64,000 nucleotides of DNA from contig CAWEYR010000004.1 in assembly GCA_963813345.1 (NCBI GenBank), positions 287,444 to 351,443 on the forward strand, in the 5' to 3' direction. Positions 19,077-30,354 of the stretch are shown piece after piece; positions within the stretch are counted from its first letter, which is position 1; each line of letters opens with the position of its first letter. The DNA is from CAWDDA01 sp963813345. GTDB taxonomy: Bacteria; Acidobacteriota; Blastocatellia; RBC074. The notes under the pieces are model-generated. The model was not told the origin of the DNA, made no database searches, and saw only the letters and a program-made list of their open reading frames with translations. The position numbers and the translations under genes were made by a program.

Positions 19077-21954
19077 TTAAACGACCGCCTTAAGGAACCG
19101 CCCCGTATGTGATGCTTCGATTGCTTCGATCTCTTCGGGTGTTCCAATACCGACGATCTCACCGCCTGCATCGCCCCCTTCCGGACCGAGATCGATTATC
19201 CAGTCTGAGGTGCGGATGACGTCGAGGTTGTGCTCGATCACGACCACCGATCCGCCGGCGTCGATCAATCTCCTGAACGAGGCAAGCAGCTTGTTGATAT
19301 CGTCGAAGTGGAGTCCGGTCGTCGGCTCGTCGAAAATGTAGAGCATCCGCTCCCCCGACCTTCTCGAGAGATACGAAGCGAGCTTCACCCGTTGAGCCTC
19401 TCCGCCGGAGAGAGTTGTCGCTGATTGGCCAAGCCGCAAATATCCAAGTCCCACGTCATCGAGAACTCTGAGCTTCGATGCAATTCGCGGAGTCTGATTG
19501 AAGAATGCAATTGCCTCGCGCACTGTCATCTGAAGCACTTCGTGAATATTTTTTCCGCGGTACCGGATCTCGAGCAGCGACGACTTGAATCTCGTTCCCT
19601 GGCATTCCTCGCAAACCAGTTCGACATCCGCAAGGAATTGCATCTCGACAGTAACGGTTCCGTCACCCTGGCACGTCTCGCATCTTCCGCCCGGAACATT
19701 GAAGGAGAAATGGCTCGCGTTGTACCCGCGTGCCTGTGCCTCTCGGGTCGCAGCGAAGACTTCTCGAATGACATCATAGACTTTGATGTAGGTCACCGGA
19801 TTCGATCGCGGAGTGCGGCCGATTGGGGACTGATCGACAAGAACCACATCGTCGATGAACTGGCCCCCGTCAAGCTCGAGAATTCGCCAACCGCGCCCTT
19901 GCCAGTCGCCGCGCTGGCTTCTCAGACCGGCATAAACGCAGTCGTGAACAAGTGTCGACTTGCCCGAACCGGAAACGCCGGTGATACATACCAGCAGTCC
20001 GAGCGGAATCCGGACGTCGATATTCTTTCAGATTGTGCTGCCGCAATCCGCGAATCTCGATCGCCTGTTTTCCTGGCAATCGTAGCTCGGCCGTGCGTTT
20101 GATCTGTTGTTCGCGGCGCAAATACTTCGCCGTCAGCGATGCATCGCTCTCCATCAGACCGTCGAGCGATCCTTCGAAAACGATCTCGCCTCCGAGCTCT
20201 CCAGCTCCGAGACCTACATCCAGAATGTGATCCGCTGCGCGCATCATCTCGGCTTCGTGCTCGACTACGAGAACGGTATTGCCGATGTCACGCAGATTCT
20301 GCAGAAGGTGAATCAGCCGCTGACTGTCCCGCGCGTGGAGACCGATCGATGGCTCATCCAGAACATACAGCGCCCCCACAAGAGACGAACCAAGATGAGT
20401 CGCAAGCTGGATACGTTGAGCCTCACCGCCGGACAATGTAGACGCCAGTCTCTCGAGCGTCAGGTAGTCGAGGCCGACGTTGATCAGGAACTGGAGTCTC
20501 TCACGAATCTCCTTGAGCAGCCTCTCGGCAATTGATGCCTGCTCCTCGCCCAGTTCAAGTGTTTCAAAAAACTGCGCGGCATTCTTGATCGATAGCTGGC
20601 AGATTTCCGGCAGTGACTTCCCCCCAACTCTGACGTCCCGAGCTTCCGACCGCAGCCGTTGGCCATCGCATTCCGGGCACCGCGTATAGCCGCGGTACTT
20701 CGCCAGAAAGACACGAACGTGGAGTTTGTATTTCTTCGTTTCGAGCCAGTCGAAAAATCCTTTTACGCCGTGGAAGCCATCCTCACCTTCGATAATTGCG
20801 CGCTGCTGGGCGCGCGACAGCTCTCCAAAAGGGGTCGAAAATGGAATGCCCTCGCGCCGCGCAAATTTCTTGAGCTCCGTTCGCCACCATTCGAACTGTG
20901 GTTTGGTGAAGGGTTCGATCGCGCCATCACCGAGCGACAGTTCGCGGTCGGGAATTACCAGATCCCAGTCAAGACCAATTGTGTTTCCAAAACCCTGACA
21001 AGTAGGGCATGCGCCGAAAGGATTGTTGAAACTAAAGAGCCGCGGTTCGGGCTGGACGTATCCGAGGCCGCAGTTCTTGCACTCGAAGCGTTCCGCGAAG
21101 ACGAGCCTGCGAGGTTTCTCACCGGTCGTCAGGATGACTGCCTCGCCGTGACCTTCCCGATAACAGGTTTCGAGTGAATCGACGAGCCGCGATCGCATCT
21201 CTGACCGAACGGTGAGGCGGTCTACGAGAACGAAAACGTCGTCGAGACTCGGGCGCGTGAAGTCTTCCGGAGTCTGAAGCTCGATGACCTCGCCGCTTGT
21301 AGAAACGAAAAGCCTTTGCAGTCCGCGCTGCATAAGGCTCATGACGTGAGCTTTGATGCTTGCTCCCGATCGATTACCAGCTCGGGTCGGCGAGGATCCC
21401 GACTTTCCCTGGGCTTTCCTTTCGCGCTTTTCCCGTGTCGGCTGTCCGTTCTGTTCGGCTCGAGTTGCTGCCATGCCGGCAGCCGCCGGGAAGAGCACAT
21501 AAAACCGCGTACCTTCCTCGATCTGCATCACTTCGTCGGCAATCGACTGAGGTGTATCCCTCCGGACCTCTCCACCACATCGCCTGCATTGTGTAACGCC
21601 AACTCGTGCGTAGAGCAGTCTAAGGTAGTCATAAATCTCGGTTTGTGTTCCTACAGTCGACCGGGGATTGCGAGATGAGTTCTTCTGATTGATCGCAATG
21701 GCTGGACAGATACCGATGACCTCATCGACATCGGGCTTGTCCATTCGCTCGAGGAATTGGCGAGCGTAAGCGGAGAGTGATTCGACATAGCGCCGCTGCC
21801 CCTCGGCGTAAACGGTATCGAAGGCGAGCGAGGACTTGCCCGATCCGCTGACCCCCGTGACTACAGTCAGCGAGTTGAGAGGAATCTCGAAGTTGATGTT
21901 TTTGAGGTTGTTGACGCGCGCGCCACGCACGACAATCGCATCGCGGTCAGCCAT
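19077..21954 (-). CDS. uvrA: UvrA-family protein, second copy (one frameshift)
   Basis: A second complete UvrA, about 958 residues. The true start is ATG 21954 (MADRDAIVVRGARVNNLKN); longer readings run into the upstream palindrome. Walker A GVSGSGKSS near residue 33 and signature TLSGGEAQRI are in the first frame, and QSPIGRTPRSNP, TLSGGEAQRV and FDEPTTGLHF in the second. A single extra base in the run at 20026-20028 separates them; removing it gives HNLKNIDVRIPLG and Walker A GVSGSGKST. The UvrB-interaction region is longer and strongly basic (TREKRERKAQGKSG) than in the first copy. It is class I-like in architecture, not the short UvrA2 that lacks the UvrB-binding domain. The two copies may have divided roles in damage recognition. 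Confidence 0.9.
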
Positions 21955-22039
21955 GGTGTAAATCGCCTGATGTTGCTTTACTCGACGAACCTCTGATTTT
22001 AGCGGATGCGTGGCGACTTGTACACCGGACAAGAAAACG

Positions 22040-22343
22040 GGTAGTGGTTCAGTCTGAAACTGAACCACTACCCTGGCGCTGCGAAGCAGCGCAATCACCG
22101 CGGAGCGGTCGCGAGAACGTAGCCAGGGGTTGAGTCTTCGAAACCCCTGGATTGCATCTGTGTGACGAGTGCGCATCCCGGAGGGATGCGAGACGATCTT
22201 GTCAAGCTGACGATCTTTCTCGCATCCCTCCGGGATGCGGCTCGTCATCGAATCGATCCAGGGGTTTCGAAGACTCAACCCCTGGCTACGTTCTCGCACC
22301 GCTCCAGCGTGATTCCGCTGCTTCGCAGCGCCAGGGTAGTGGT
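22040..22343. repeat. 300-bp nested palindrome, family E
   Basis: A large inverted repeat whose outer arms (ggtagtggtt...) pair end to end. It carries inner modules that are themselves palindromic: gtagtggttcag with ctgaaccactac (22041-22071), caggggtt with aacccctg (about 22113-22150), and gcatcccggagggatgc with its inverted mate (about 22173-22238). It fills the whole gap between the uvrA copy 2 start and the beta-helix gene stop, ending 2 bp before that stop. No transposase or coding sequence is visible inside. Confidence 0.85.
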
Positions 22344-22345
22344 TA

Positions 22346-23312
22346 TCATTGAGCCGAGAACGTTCCAGTGAAACTCCCATTAACGTTGTTACCCTCGACG
22401 GTGTTGTTCCCACGAGTGAGCAAAACCCCAAATGACGATGGCCAGTCCAGTCGTATTGTTCACGATCGTAGAGTTGGAAACACGCACTACCGAGCTACCA
22501 TTCGCACTGAGCACACCGGTGCCGGAGCTCGCAATGTGGCATCCTTCGAGATTGAACTGAATGGCGCCTCCCGCCGCAACGCTGCGAATCGCGGTCGATC
22601 CGGCGTGGCTAAAGCTTGAGTTGTAGACCGACAATCGTAGGGTGTTGCTTCCATTTGTATTGGCATTGATGCCTGAGATTCTCAGCTCTACAAAATTGGA
22701 ATCCTCGACCGTACCGGTTACGGTCTTGTTGCTTCCGACGGGCGCAACGAAGATTCCGTGATTGATTTCGCGGAACGTGCTGCGTTTGATGTTGAGTGTC
22801 CCTGCTCCGTTCATGAAGATTCCCATCTCGAATCGGCTGAAATGACAATCCTCAACCGTCAGTCTCAAACCGCCCGCGCGAACTGCGTCGTGCGTAACGT
22901 GCTGACCGTCGAACATCAGACCGCGCAAAACCAGCGTATGGCAAACGCCTTGCTGGCTGCATATAGCCGGGCCGCCACCACTGAAGAAGATCGACCCGTT
23001 ACTGACTGCTGCGCTAAAGACCGCGACCACGCCAGGAGCAGCGGCTACGGTGACTGATCGGTCGATTGAAACCTGGCTGTCGTAATCGCCGGAATCGACA
23101 ATCAGTACTTGCCCAAAATTCTGGAGCTGGGTGATCGCATACGAGACAGTGCGACACGGGGATGCCAGAGTACAGCTACCAGCATCGACGCCATTGCTCG
23201 CGGAAACGAATGTCTGCGGCGACTGAGCTTGAACGTTGAGAGCGGCACAAACCATCAGCGATGCGACAAAGAAAAAAGCCACGTATGGAATTCGAGTTTG
23301 AAACTTCAACAT
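22346..23312 (-). CDS. Secreted right-handed beta-helix repeat protein (one frameshift)
   Basis: A protein of about 320 residues with a signal peptide (IPYVAFFFVASLMVCAALNVQA) and a series of pectate-lyase-like beta-helix coils with Asn/Gly turns (LRLTVEDCHFSRFEMG, GTLNIKRSTFREINHG, LRLSVYNSSFSHAGST, VRVSNSTIVNNTTG). One extra base near 22430 breaks the last coil. The other frame then reads GVLLTRGNNTVEGNNVNGS and FTGTFSAQ before a stop at 22346-22348, giving a natural C-terminus. No catalytic residues of known lyases were identified. It begins 15 bp after the FG-GAP/Kelch gene stop, so the two secreted proteins are probably co-transcribed and surface-associated. Confidence 0.82.
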
Positions 23313-23326
23313 TGAACCTCCTGCAT

Positions 23327-26300
23327 CTAAAGAATATTGATGCGCACGACATTCGCGGCCTTGCCATCAGCCGATAGCGCTACATTCAACTCGCCACTCC
23401 CGATGAGCGCCCGAGACAACCGCACGTTGACCTGATCGAGTCCGATGTAGCCTGGTGCCGCATCGGCGAAGAGCACTTCGCCCGGCGTCGATCCGATAGT
23501 CACGCTGACAGCCGCCTGCGAGCTGCGAAATCTGAGGCCTGTGCCGTAGAGGACTAAAAAGACCTGATCAGTCGGTGGTCCGAGGTCGATCGGAATGGCC
23601 ACAAAGGCATTCTGACCTGGATCAAAACGCACAATGGGCTCGAAGCTTTCTTCACCGTTGGCCTTGATGCGGAAGACTCTGCGCTGCGGCCAGACCTGAC
23701 CCTGTCGAGTTCGCTGTGAAGATGCTCGGAGCAACGCTCGCTACTTCTACGATTCCTCCAGCGATGATCGCTGAGTCACGGACGACCGTCACGATCGCTG
23801 TGCCAGTAGCGGTGCCGAGAGGCATCAGATAGTTGATCTGGTCAGGTGACGCATAGAAGAGTGATGCGAGTCGTTCGACACCGAGGCTGTCTCGGACTCT
23901 GAGACTGACGCCGGCGAGCACGGTCGGAAGCGGGACGGTTGAAGCCGCCTCGGTTGAGGTTGCCAGGTTCGATCCAAATCCTGCGACGATCGATTCGGGT
24001 GCAAGCTGCGCTCCCTGGGAGAAGCTGGCTGCCGGAACGCTGGCAAGTACTGCCATTCCGCTATCGAATAGCTCGGCGCTGGTCCGCTGGCCCTCTGGGC
24101 TTGAGCCGCAAGTGACCAGCACTTTACCGTTGGAAAGAAGAGTGGCGGTGTGGTTTTGGCGCGCGTCGCTGAGGTCGGCCGTCGCCGCCCACGTTCCAGT
24201 CGCTGGATCATAAAGCTCGGCGTTCTTGAGCGTCCCATTGTTTGATTGAGCGCCAGCAGCAGCGAGGACTTTCCCATTGGGCAGAACAGTCAGTGTATGT
24301 ATAACTCGCGGCGTGGTCATGTCGCCGGTTGCGCTCCATTCTCCGGTGGCGGGATCGTAGAGTTCCGATTGAGGCAGAAAGGGGCCGGAGCTGGGTGCGC
24401 CTCCGCTTACGAGCACCTTTCCGTTTGGCAACAATGTGGCCGCGTGTACTTGACGCGCGTTGATCAGTTGACCGGTTGGAGTCCAGCTATTGGTTTGCGG
24501 GTCATACAATTCGGCGCTGCGAAGTGTCATCCTGGTGTTATTGCCTCCGGCAACCAGCGCCTTGCCGTTCGTCAGCAAAGTTACCGTATGAATCAAGCGA
24601 ACTGAATTCATCGGTCCCGTCGGGCTCCAGGAATTGCTTGTGGGGTCGTAGACTTCGGCAGAAGCAGAGGCGCTGCCACCGACAACGAGCACGCGCCCAT
24701 CGTTCAGCACGGTCGCCTTCGGACTTTGGCGCGCCACGTCGAGACTGCCGGCGGGACTCCACGTCCCAGTGGCAGGGTCATAGATTTCCGCACTTGTCAG
24801 CGTCTGGCTGAACGGGTTTCCGTTTCCACTCGCGATTAGAACCTTGCCGTTTGTGAGGCGAACTGCAACGTGGTTGGCCCGAGGCGTGCTCGGGGTGCCG
24901 GTGGCAGTCCACTGGCCGGTTGCGGGATCATAGAGCTCAGCGACCGCGGTGTTGGTGCAACACGGATTGATCACATTAATGCCACCGACCACCAGCACCT
25001 TGCCGTTGGTCAATCAGGGTCGCCGTGTGGAGAGAGCGAGCCGTGCTGAGCGGGTTGGTCGCGCTCCAACTCCCTTGTTGCCCATCGAGTGCTTTGAGCG
25101 AATCCTGGGATAGAGTTGATCCACTCTCTTGCTCATCGGCCGACTTGGCACCTGGGTCGTTGACAATGGTCTGAATAAGGAGACTGTAGACTTTGTCGGC
25201 TACACAATTGTTCGCTGCAATTGCTCTAATGGTGAAGTTGTATGTTCCGGCAGCTGTTGGCGTGCCTGAAAGCAATCCATTCGCCGCTAAGGCGAGTCCG
25301 GGTGGTAACGCTCCTCCGATGATTCCGAAAGTGTACGGGGCCGAACCGCCCGATGCTCCAAACGTCACGTTATACGGAAAATGTTGAAAACCGCTCGGAA
25401 GCGTTTGGTTGGCAGGACTGACGAGAATTGTCGGACAAGTGCCCGCAACTGTGATCGTGTAGCTTTGGTAGCGTGAGCAGCCATTGCTGGCCGTCGCTCT
25501 CACCGTAAAGTTGAAGGTACCCGTCGTAGACGCCACTCCCGAAAAGACGCCATTCGTCGCGAGGGTTACGCCCGGTGGCAACGTCCCCTGCGAAACAGAG
25601 AACGTATACGGGGCTGATCCTCCAGTGGCAGTGAGAGTTTGGTTATAGAGTGCCCCTGCGGCTCCCTGCGGTAGAGTTGCGGGATTGATCGTAATAGTTG
25701 GACAAGCACCGCAGGTAAACAGATAAGCGGAACCGATGTCGACAAGACCTGGCTGGTCATTTGCCTGTGCTCCAACGATCACCGTCGTTCCACTGATCGC
25801 AACCGCGCCGCCAAATTGATCGCCTGCTGCGCCGTCACTGGCAGTGATCTTGTTCGTTTGAGCCCACGAGATTCCGTTATGTTTGAAAACGTAAACGGAC
25901 CCCTTGTCTGGAGCGCCGGTGTCGTCATCAGAGTAGGCGCCTACAATGATCTCCCTACCGTTGGTTGCTACGACTTCACCAAACGAATCACCTATACGCG
26001 CGTCCGTAGCTGTGAGCTTCTTTTGATAAAAGTAGTTCTCGCCATTTTTCCGGTAGACATAGGCCGAGCCCTGACTGGCGAAGACTTCTCTGTCGTAATG
26101 AGCGCCGGCGACGAGGATCTGCTCGTCAGGGCTGATGGCGACTGAGATGCCGAGTTGATCGTGTGCGGCTCCGTTCAGCGGGATCAATTGTTGGTGGAGA
26201 TACCAACTGCCCAGACCGGCTCGTTTGAATGTGAAGAGGAGTCCCAATCTCTGCTGAGGTCCCGAGATCGTCGAATGGTGCACCCGCGATGACTGTATTG

Positions 26301-27034
26301 CCGCTGATTGCGACTGACCAGCCGAACTTGTCGCCGGCGGCTGACTCAAAGCTTGTGGAGTATCCGCCATTATTCCAGCCGTCGTAGCCACCCGGATCTT
26401 TTTCGCGGATCCAGATAGCGCCTCGTTTTTCGTCAAAACCGGGCGCTCCGACGACTGCCCTATCGCCGCTGAGCGCGACTGACCAGCCGAGCTGATCGTG
26501 CTCATTACCGATCCAATGGCTTGTTTGGGTCCATGTCGTGCCATTTCGCTCAAACACATAGACCGAACCGCTATTCTCGTCGCTCGGGCACGCGCTACCG
26601 CTCGAAGCCCCGTAATAAGCATCATCGTAAGGGCTCCCTACCAGTATCCGGTCTCCACTGACCGCGACCGAAAAACCGAAACGGTCGCCTTCGTTGTCTT
26701 CGCAGCGAAGATCAGGTGCTACGAGCTGTGCTTGCAGTACCCAATTGTCTGGCGCCACGCGCGTATAGACGAGTACTGTGCCTGCGTCTTCATGCTCACC
26801 TACGTCTTCGCCGGGTACGCCGACGACGGCGGTTGTGTTGTCAATCGCTACCGAGTGGCCCATGAGGTTGCCGGCCGAATTGTCAATGCTCGTAAGCTGT
26901 TGGCGCTCGAAGAAATTGCCGCATGATGGATTGGAGATACTGTTCGGACGTTGTACGGCAGCAGCCGTCAGCCCAAGGAGGAGTGTAAATGTTGCAATGA
27001 AAAAGAGTGCGTGGTCGATTCTGCTGGTATTCAT
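23327..27034 (-). CDS. Large secreted FG-GAP / Ig-like / Kelch protein with Solibacter-type C-terminus (frameshifts)
   Basis: One composite protein of about 1,235 residues in several frames. The start ATG 27034 follows GGAGG and gives a signal peptide (HALFFIATFTLLLGLTAAAV). Then come about six FG-GAP-type repeats (GHSVAIDNTTAVVGVPGED, FGFSVAVSGDRILVGSPYDD), two putative Ig (He_PIG) domains (ATGGSAPYTFSVSQGTLPPG), seven Kelch-like blades (NGKVLVVGGINV, SAELYDPQTNSWTPTG), and a C-terminal domain like TIGR03437 of Solibacter (SIVAGFGSNLAT, LFYASPDQINYLMP, VFLVLYGTGLRFR). Breaks lie near 26230, 25010 and 23700. Such mosaics are extracellular matrix or adhesion proteins. Its place immediately downstream of the signalling island suggests it is an output of it, though this is inference. 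Confidence 0.82.
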
Positions 27035-27142
27035 ATGCCTCCATCTCCGGCAGAGTGTTTCTACCGTTATCAATAGAGGCGGAAATGGCTGGGAAAAGTG
27101 CTAGTGGAAAAACGTTGGGATAAGGAATTGGGGGTTGTTCGC

Positions 27143-30100
27143 TTAATTCCCTTCTCGCTGACCGAGCCAGCACCTCCTGCTCTCGTGCTGCGCGCCACAC
27201 GCGCAAGACTCCATCACCACCGGACGTCAACACCGACGCGCCGTCGGGGGAAAAGGCTACCGAAAAAATGGGAGCGACGATGACGTTGAAGAGTTAGCAT
27301 TTCGGTCCCGCTGGCGACATCCCATAGTCTAAGGGTGAAATCCTGACCGCCACTGGCTAGTCTCTTGCCATCAGGTGAGAAGCCGAGACCGAAAATGTTT
27401 CCGGCATGTCCTTTGAGAATGAACAGCTCTCTACGAGTGGTGACATCCCATAACCTGACCTTGCTGTCGAGGCCCGAAGAAGCAAGCAAGCGGCCGTCAG
27501 GTGAGAATGCGACCTTTTCAACCTCCGAACTACCACCTCTCAGAGTAGCCAGCTCTTGTCTGGACGCCACATCCCATAACTTGATGGTCGCATCCCAGCT
27601 CGATGATGCGAGCAGCTTGCCGTCGGGCGAAAAGGAAACCCCATGCACCGAGCCGGTATGTCCAGCCAACTTCGCAATCTCCTGGCCCGAGGTAACCTCC
27701 CAGATTCTCACTATTCGGTCGTCACTTGCTGTCGCAAGCAACCTGGCGTCCGGTGAGAAGTCGACACCCCGAACCGGACCCATATTCGCCTTGAGCGTGA
27801 AGCGTTCTTTGCCAGTAGCAACATCCCAGAGCCTTGCCGTCTCGTCGTCACTGGCCGTGGCCACAAACTTGCCATCAGGGCAATAGGCTAGAGTATTGAT
27901 TCGGCCCTGGGTATTCGAATGATGCAAACACCTTCCAGGTTGTCGCATCCCACAAACGTAACGCTCCACGTCCCGCGGAGACCGCATTCTTACCGTCCAC
28001 TGAAAAGGCCACGTGATAGTTTCCGGGTAGTGGAAGGGGATATGGAGGGAGCATCCACATCCCATATCTTAATCGTGTTGTCCGAGCTGACGGACGCGAG
28101 ACTCTTGCCGTCCTCTGAGAAGATGACGTCGACGACCTGATCGCCGTGCCCGGTAAAGACCTTGACGATACTCCAATTCTGGGACATTCCAGATTCGGAT
28201 CGTGCGGTCGCCGCTTCCTGAAGCCAACAGCTTGCCGTCTGGCGAGAATGCGAGTGCTTGTATCCATGATCGATGTCCTTCGATTGCCGGGAGGGCATTG
28301 CCTGTTTTTGCATCCCAGACGGCAATGTTGACAAAATTCCCGACGGCAAGAATCCTCGAACCATCCGGCGAGAATTGAACGCGCCAAACAGAGGCGGGGT
28401 TCGATAGTGCCTTGGCTGGATGCTCCTTGAGCTTCAGTAGTTCCTTGCCGGTTTCGGTTTCCCACACTCTTACTGTCTCATCATCACCACCGGTCAACAC
28501 TCTCTTCCCGTCCGGAGAAAAGGCTATGCAATTAACGCTGCCCATATGTCCGCTAAGGGTTGCACCTAAGTTGCCCGTCGCGATCTCCCAGAGACGAGCA
28601 GTTTGATCTTCACTTGTTGAAGCGAGCATCTGACCATCACGCGAAAAAAGAAGAGAGACAAGCGGCTTCGTATGCCCCGTAAGACGGGCCCGCTCGTGAC
28701 GCTCCGCCAGGTCCCAGAGTCTGATCGAATTATCGATGCTGCCGGTTGCCAGCACCCTTCCATCGGGCGAAAACTCAACTGCCCCCTTAAGCCCCATTCC
28801 GTCGAGCGTCGAAGATAGCTTCGCTGAAGCAACATCCCATAGTTGCACGCCCGTTTCTTCCCCAATGGCAAACGTCTTCAAGTCTCGCGAAAACGCGAGG
28901 AACTCGACCGGTCTCGGAAGGGGGATTGTCTGGCGGTCTTGATACGCCAAAGACCAGAGGAGGTACCATTCAAACCCGCGCAGATCTTCCTGCCCCGGAA
29001 CGGGCATGTGCAAAGCAAGCAGATCGCGCATGTGCTCGATATTTGAATCCCTCCAGTCGCGAGATGCCAGGTTCATATGGGCGGAATAGAGCAAGCGACG
29101 GTTCGATTGCTCTTGCTGTTCGGCGCGCTTTCGCTGCCACAAGGCGACGAATGCCAGACCCGCAATTGCTGCAATGATCAATGCGTAGATCGCCGTGGCG
29201 CGCAGCAGGCCTCGGCGATAGGCGTCACGCTGGCGTCGCAGTTCCGCATCCGGCATGTTCTCCTTTACCCACTCAAGACCGAACGCCTGCTCGTAAATCC
29301 GGTTGCGTACCTCCAGGAAGTTGTTCTCGACGCGAGTAACTCCCGACAAGCGAAGGACGGTAAAAAGCGGATTGGTTGCCTCGTCCGGAACGCGTTTGTG
29401 AGCCAGTACCTTTTGATAGAGTGTCAACAACCCTGCCAAATCAGTTTCACTGCGAAGGATGCGCTCGCGGACAAAGAGCAAGTTGTCGTCTCGCTCGAGT
29501 GCTTTATGTGAAAGAAACAGTCCAGCGCAGATCCGGTCGACCTCGTCCGTCGTCGCAGCACGAGCCTCTTCCGCGACCTCCTGGCAAAGCCGTTGCGTGA
29601 GATAAGGGTGACCATTGGTCCAGTACCGAATGCGACTGAGAAGTCGAGCCCCTGCATCTTTGGCCTGTCGCAAGCCTTCTGCCAGCGGGGCCGCCTCAGC
29701 TTCGGTGAAGTCATGCAGCTCGATCCTTCGTCCGACGTTGAAAGGAGTCGTGCGCGTATCGCGAATCAGATCAGATGGTGCCGCGACACCCAGCAGACAG
29801 AAGGTCAGTCGCTCGAGTTCCTCGTCTTCCGCCCTTCGGTTGTAGAATTCGCGAATTGCGGCAAAAAACTCATCGGTCGAAAACGGCAAACTGCGGACAG
29901 CATCGATCTCGTCTATGAAGATCACAACCGGACCGGGATACTTTCTCAAGAGTACTTGCCTGATTGATTGCATCCAGCGATAGAGCGGACCGAGCCTCGG
30001 ATGGCTCTCCCAGAATTCTTCAAGCTCGTCTTCCAGATCGAGCTGCTGTCCCATCTGTGTCAGCAATCCGCCATACCACTGTTCGGCATTGAGATTCTGC

Positions 30101-30354
30101 CCGATGGCGGTTAGGTCCAGTAGTATTACTCCGAACCCCGCCTCGCGCAGTCGTGCGGCGGTACGCACCATAAGTGAGGACTTACCCATCTGACGAGACG
30201 TCAGGACGTAACAGAACTTCCCTTCCCTTAGCCCGTTGTACAGATCGTCGTCCGCCTGGCGGACGACATAGCTTAGTGCCTCGCGACTAAGCGTCCCACC
30301 GGTGACATAGAAGCGACTCGGTGAATGGTCTGTCGTGAGTGATGCGGGCTTCAT
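27143..30354 (-). CDS. AAA-like ATPase - transmembrane - WD40 double-propeller protein (frameshifts)
   Basis: About 1,070 residues. The N-terminal AAA_35-like domain has Walker A TSRQMGKSSL near residue 56, Walker B VVIFIDEIDAV near 145 and the winged-helix-like region typical of STAND-type ATPases. One transmembrane span (IYALIIAAIAGLAFVALW, near 390-410) follows. The C-terminus has about 14 WD40 repeats (IRLWDLAE, ARLWEIAT, VRVWETET, IKLWDVAS, LRVWRAAR), enough for two seven-bladed propellers. Breaks lie near 28180, 28045, 27915 and 27285. The exact end is uncertain: a TAA at 27143 is reached if one more base is off; otherwise the frame runs to 26883 across the next gene's ribosome site. 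The start overlaps the kinase-AAA stop (ATGA), so the two are translationally coupled. Probable role: membrane-anchored NTP-dependent signal receptor or switch. Confidence 0.85.

Noticed and set aside
21955..22431. N-terminal extension of the second UvrA
   Set aside because: It reads through the nested palindrome and lacks similarity; UvrA proteins begin at the Met at 21954.
26883..27142. Extension of the WD40 protein to 26883
   Set aside because: It would overlap the ribosome site and first 150 bp of the next secreted gene; a shift giving a stop at 27143 is more plausible, though not proven.
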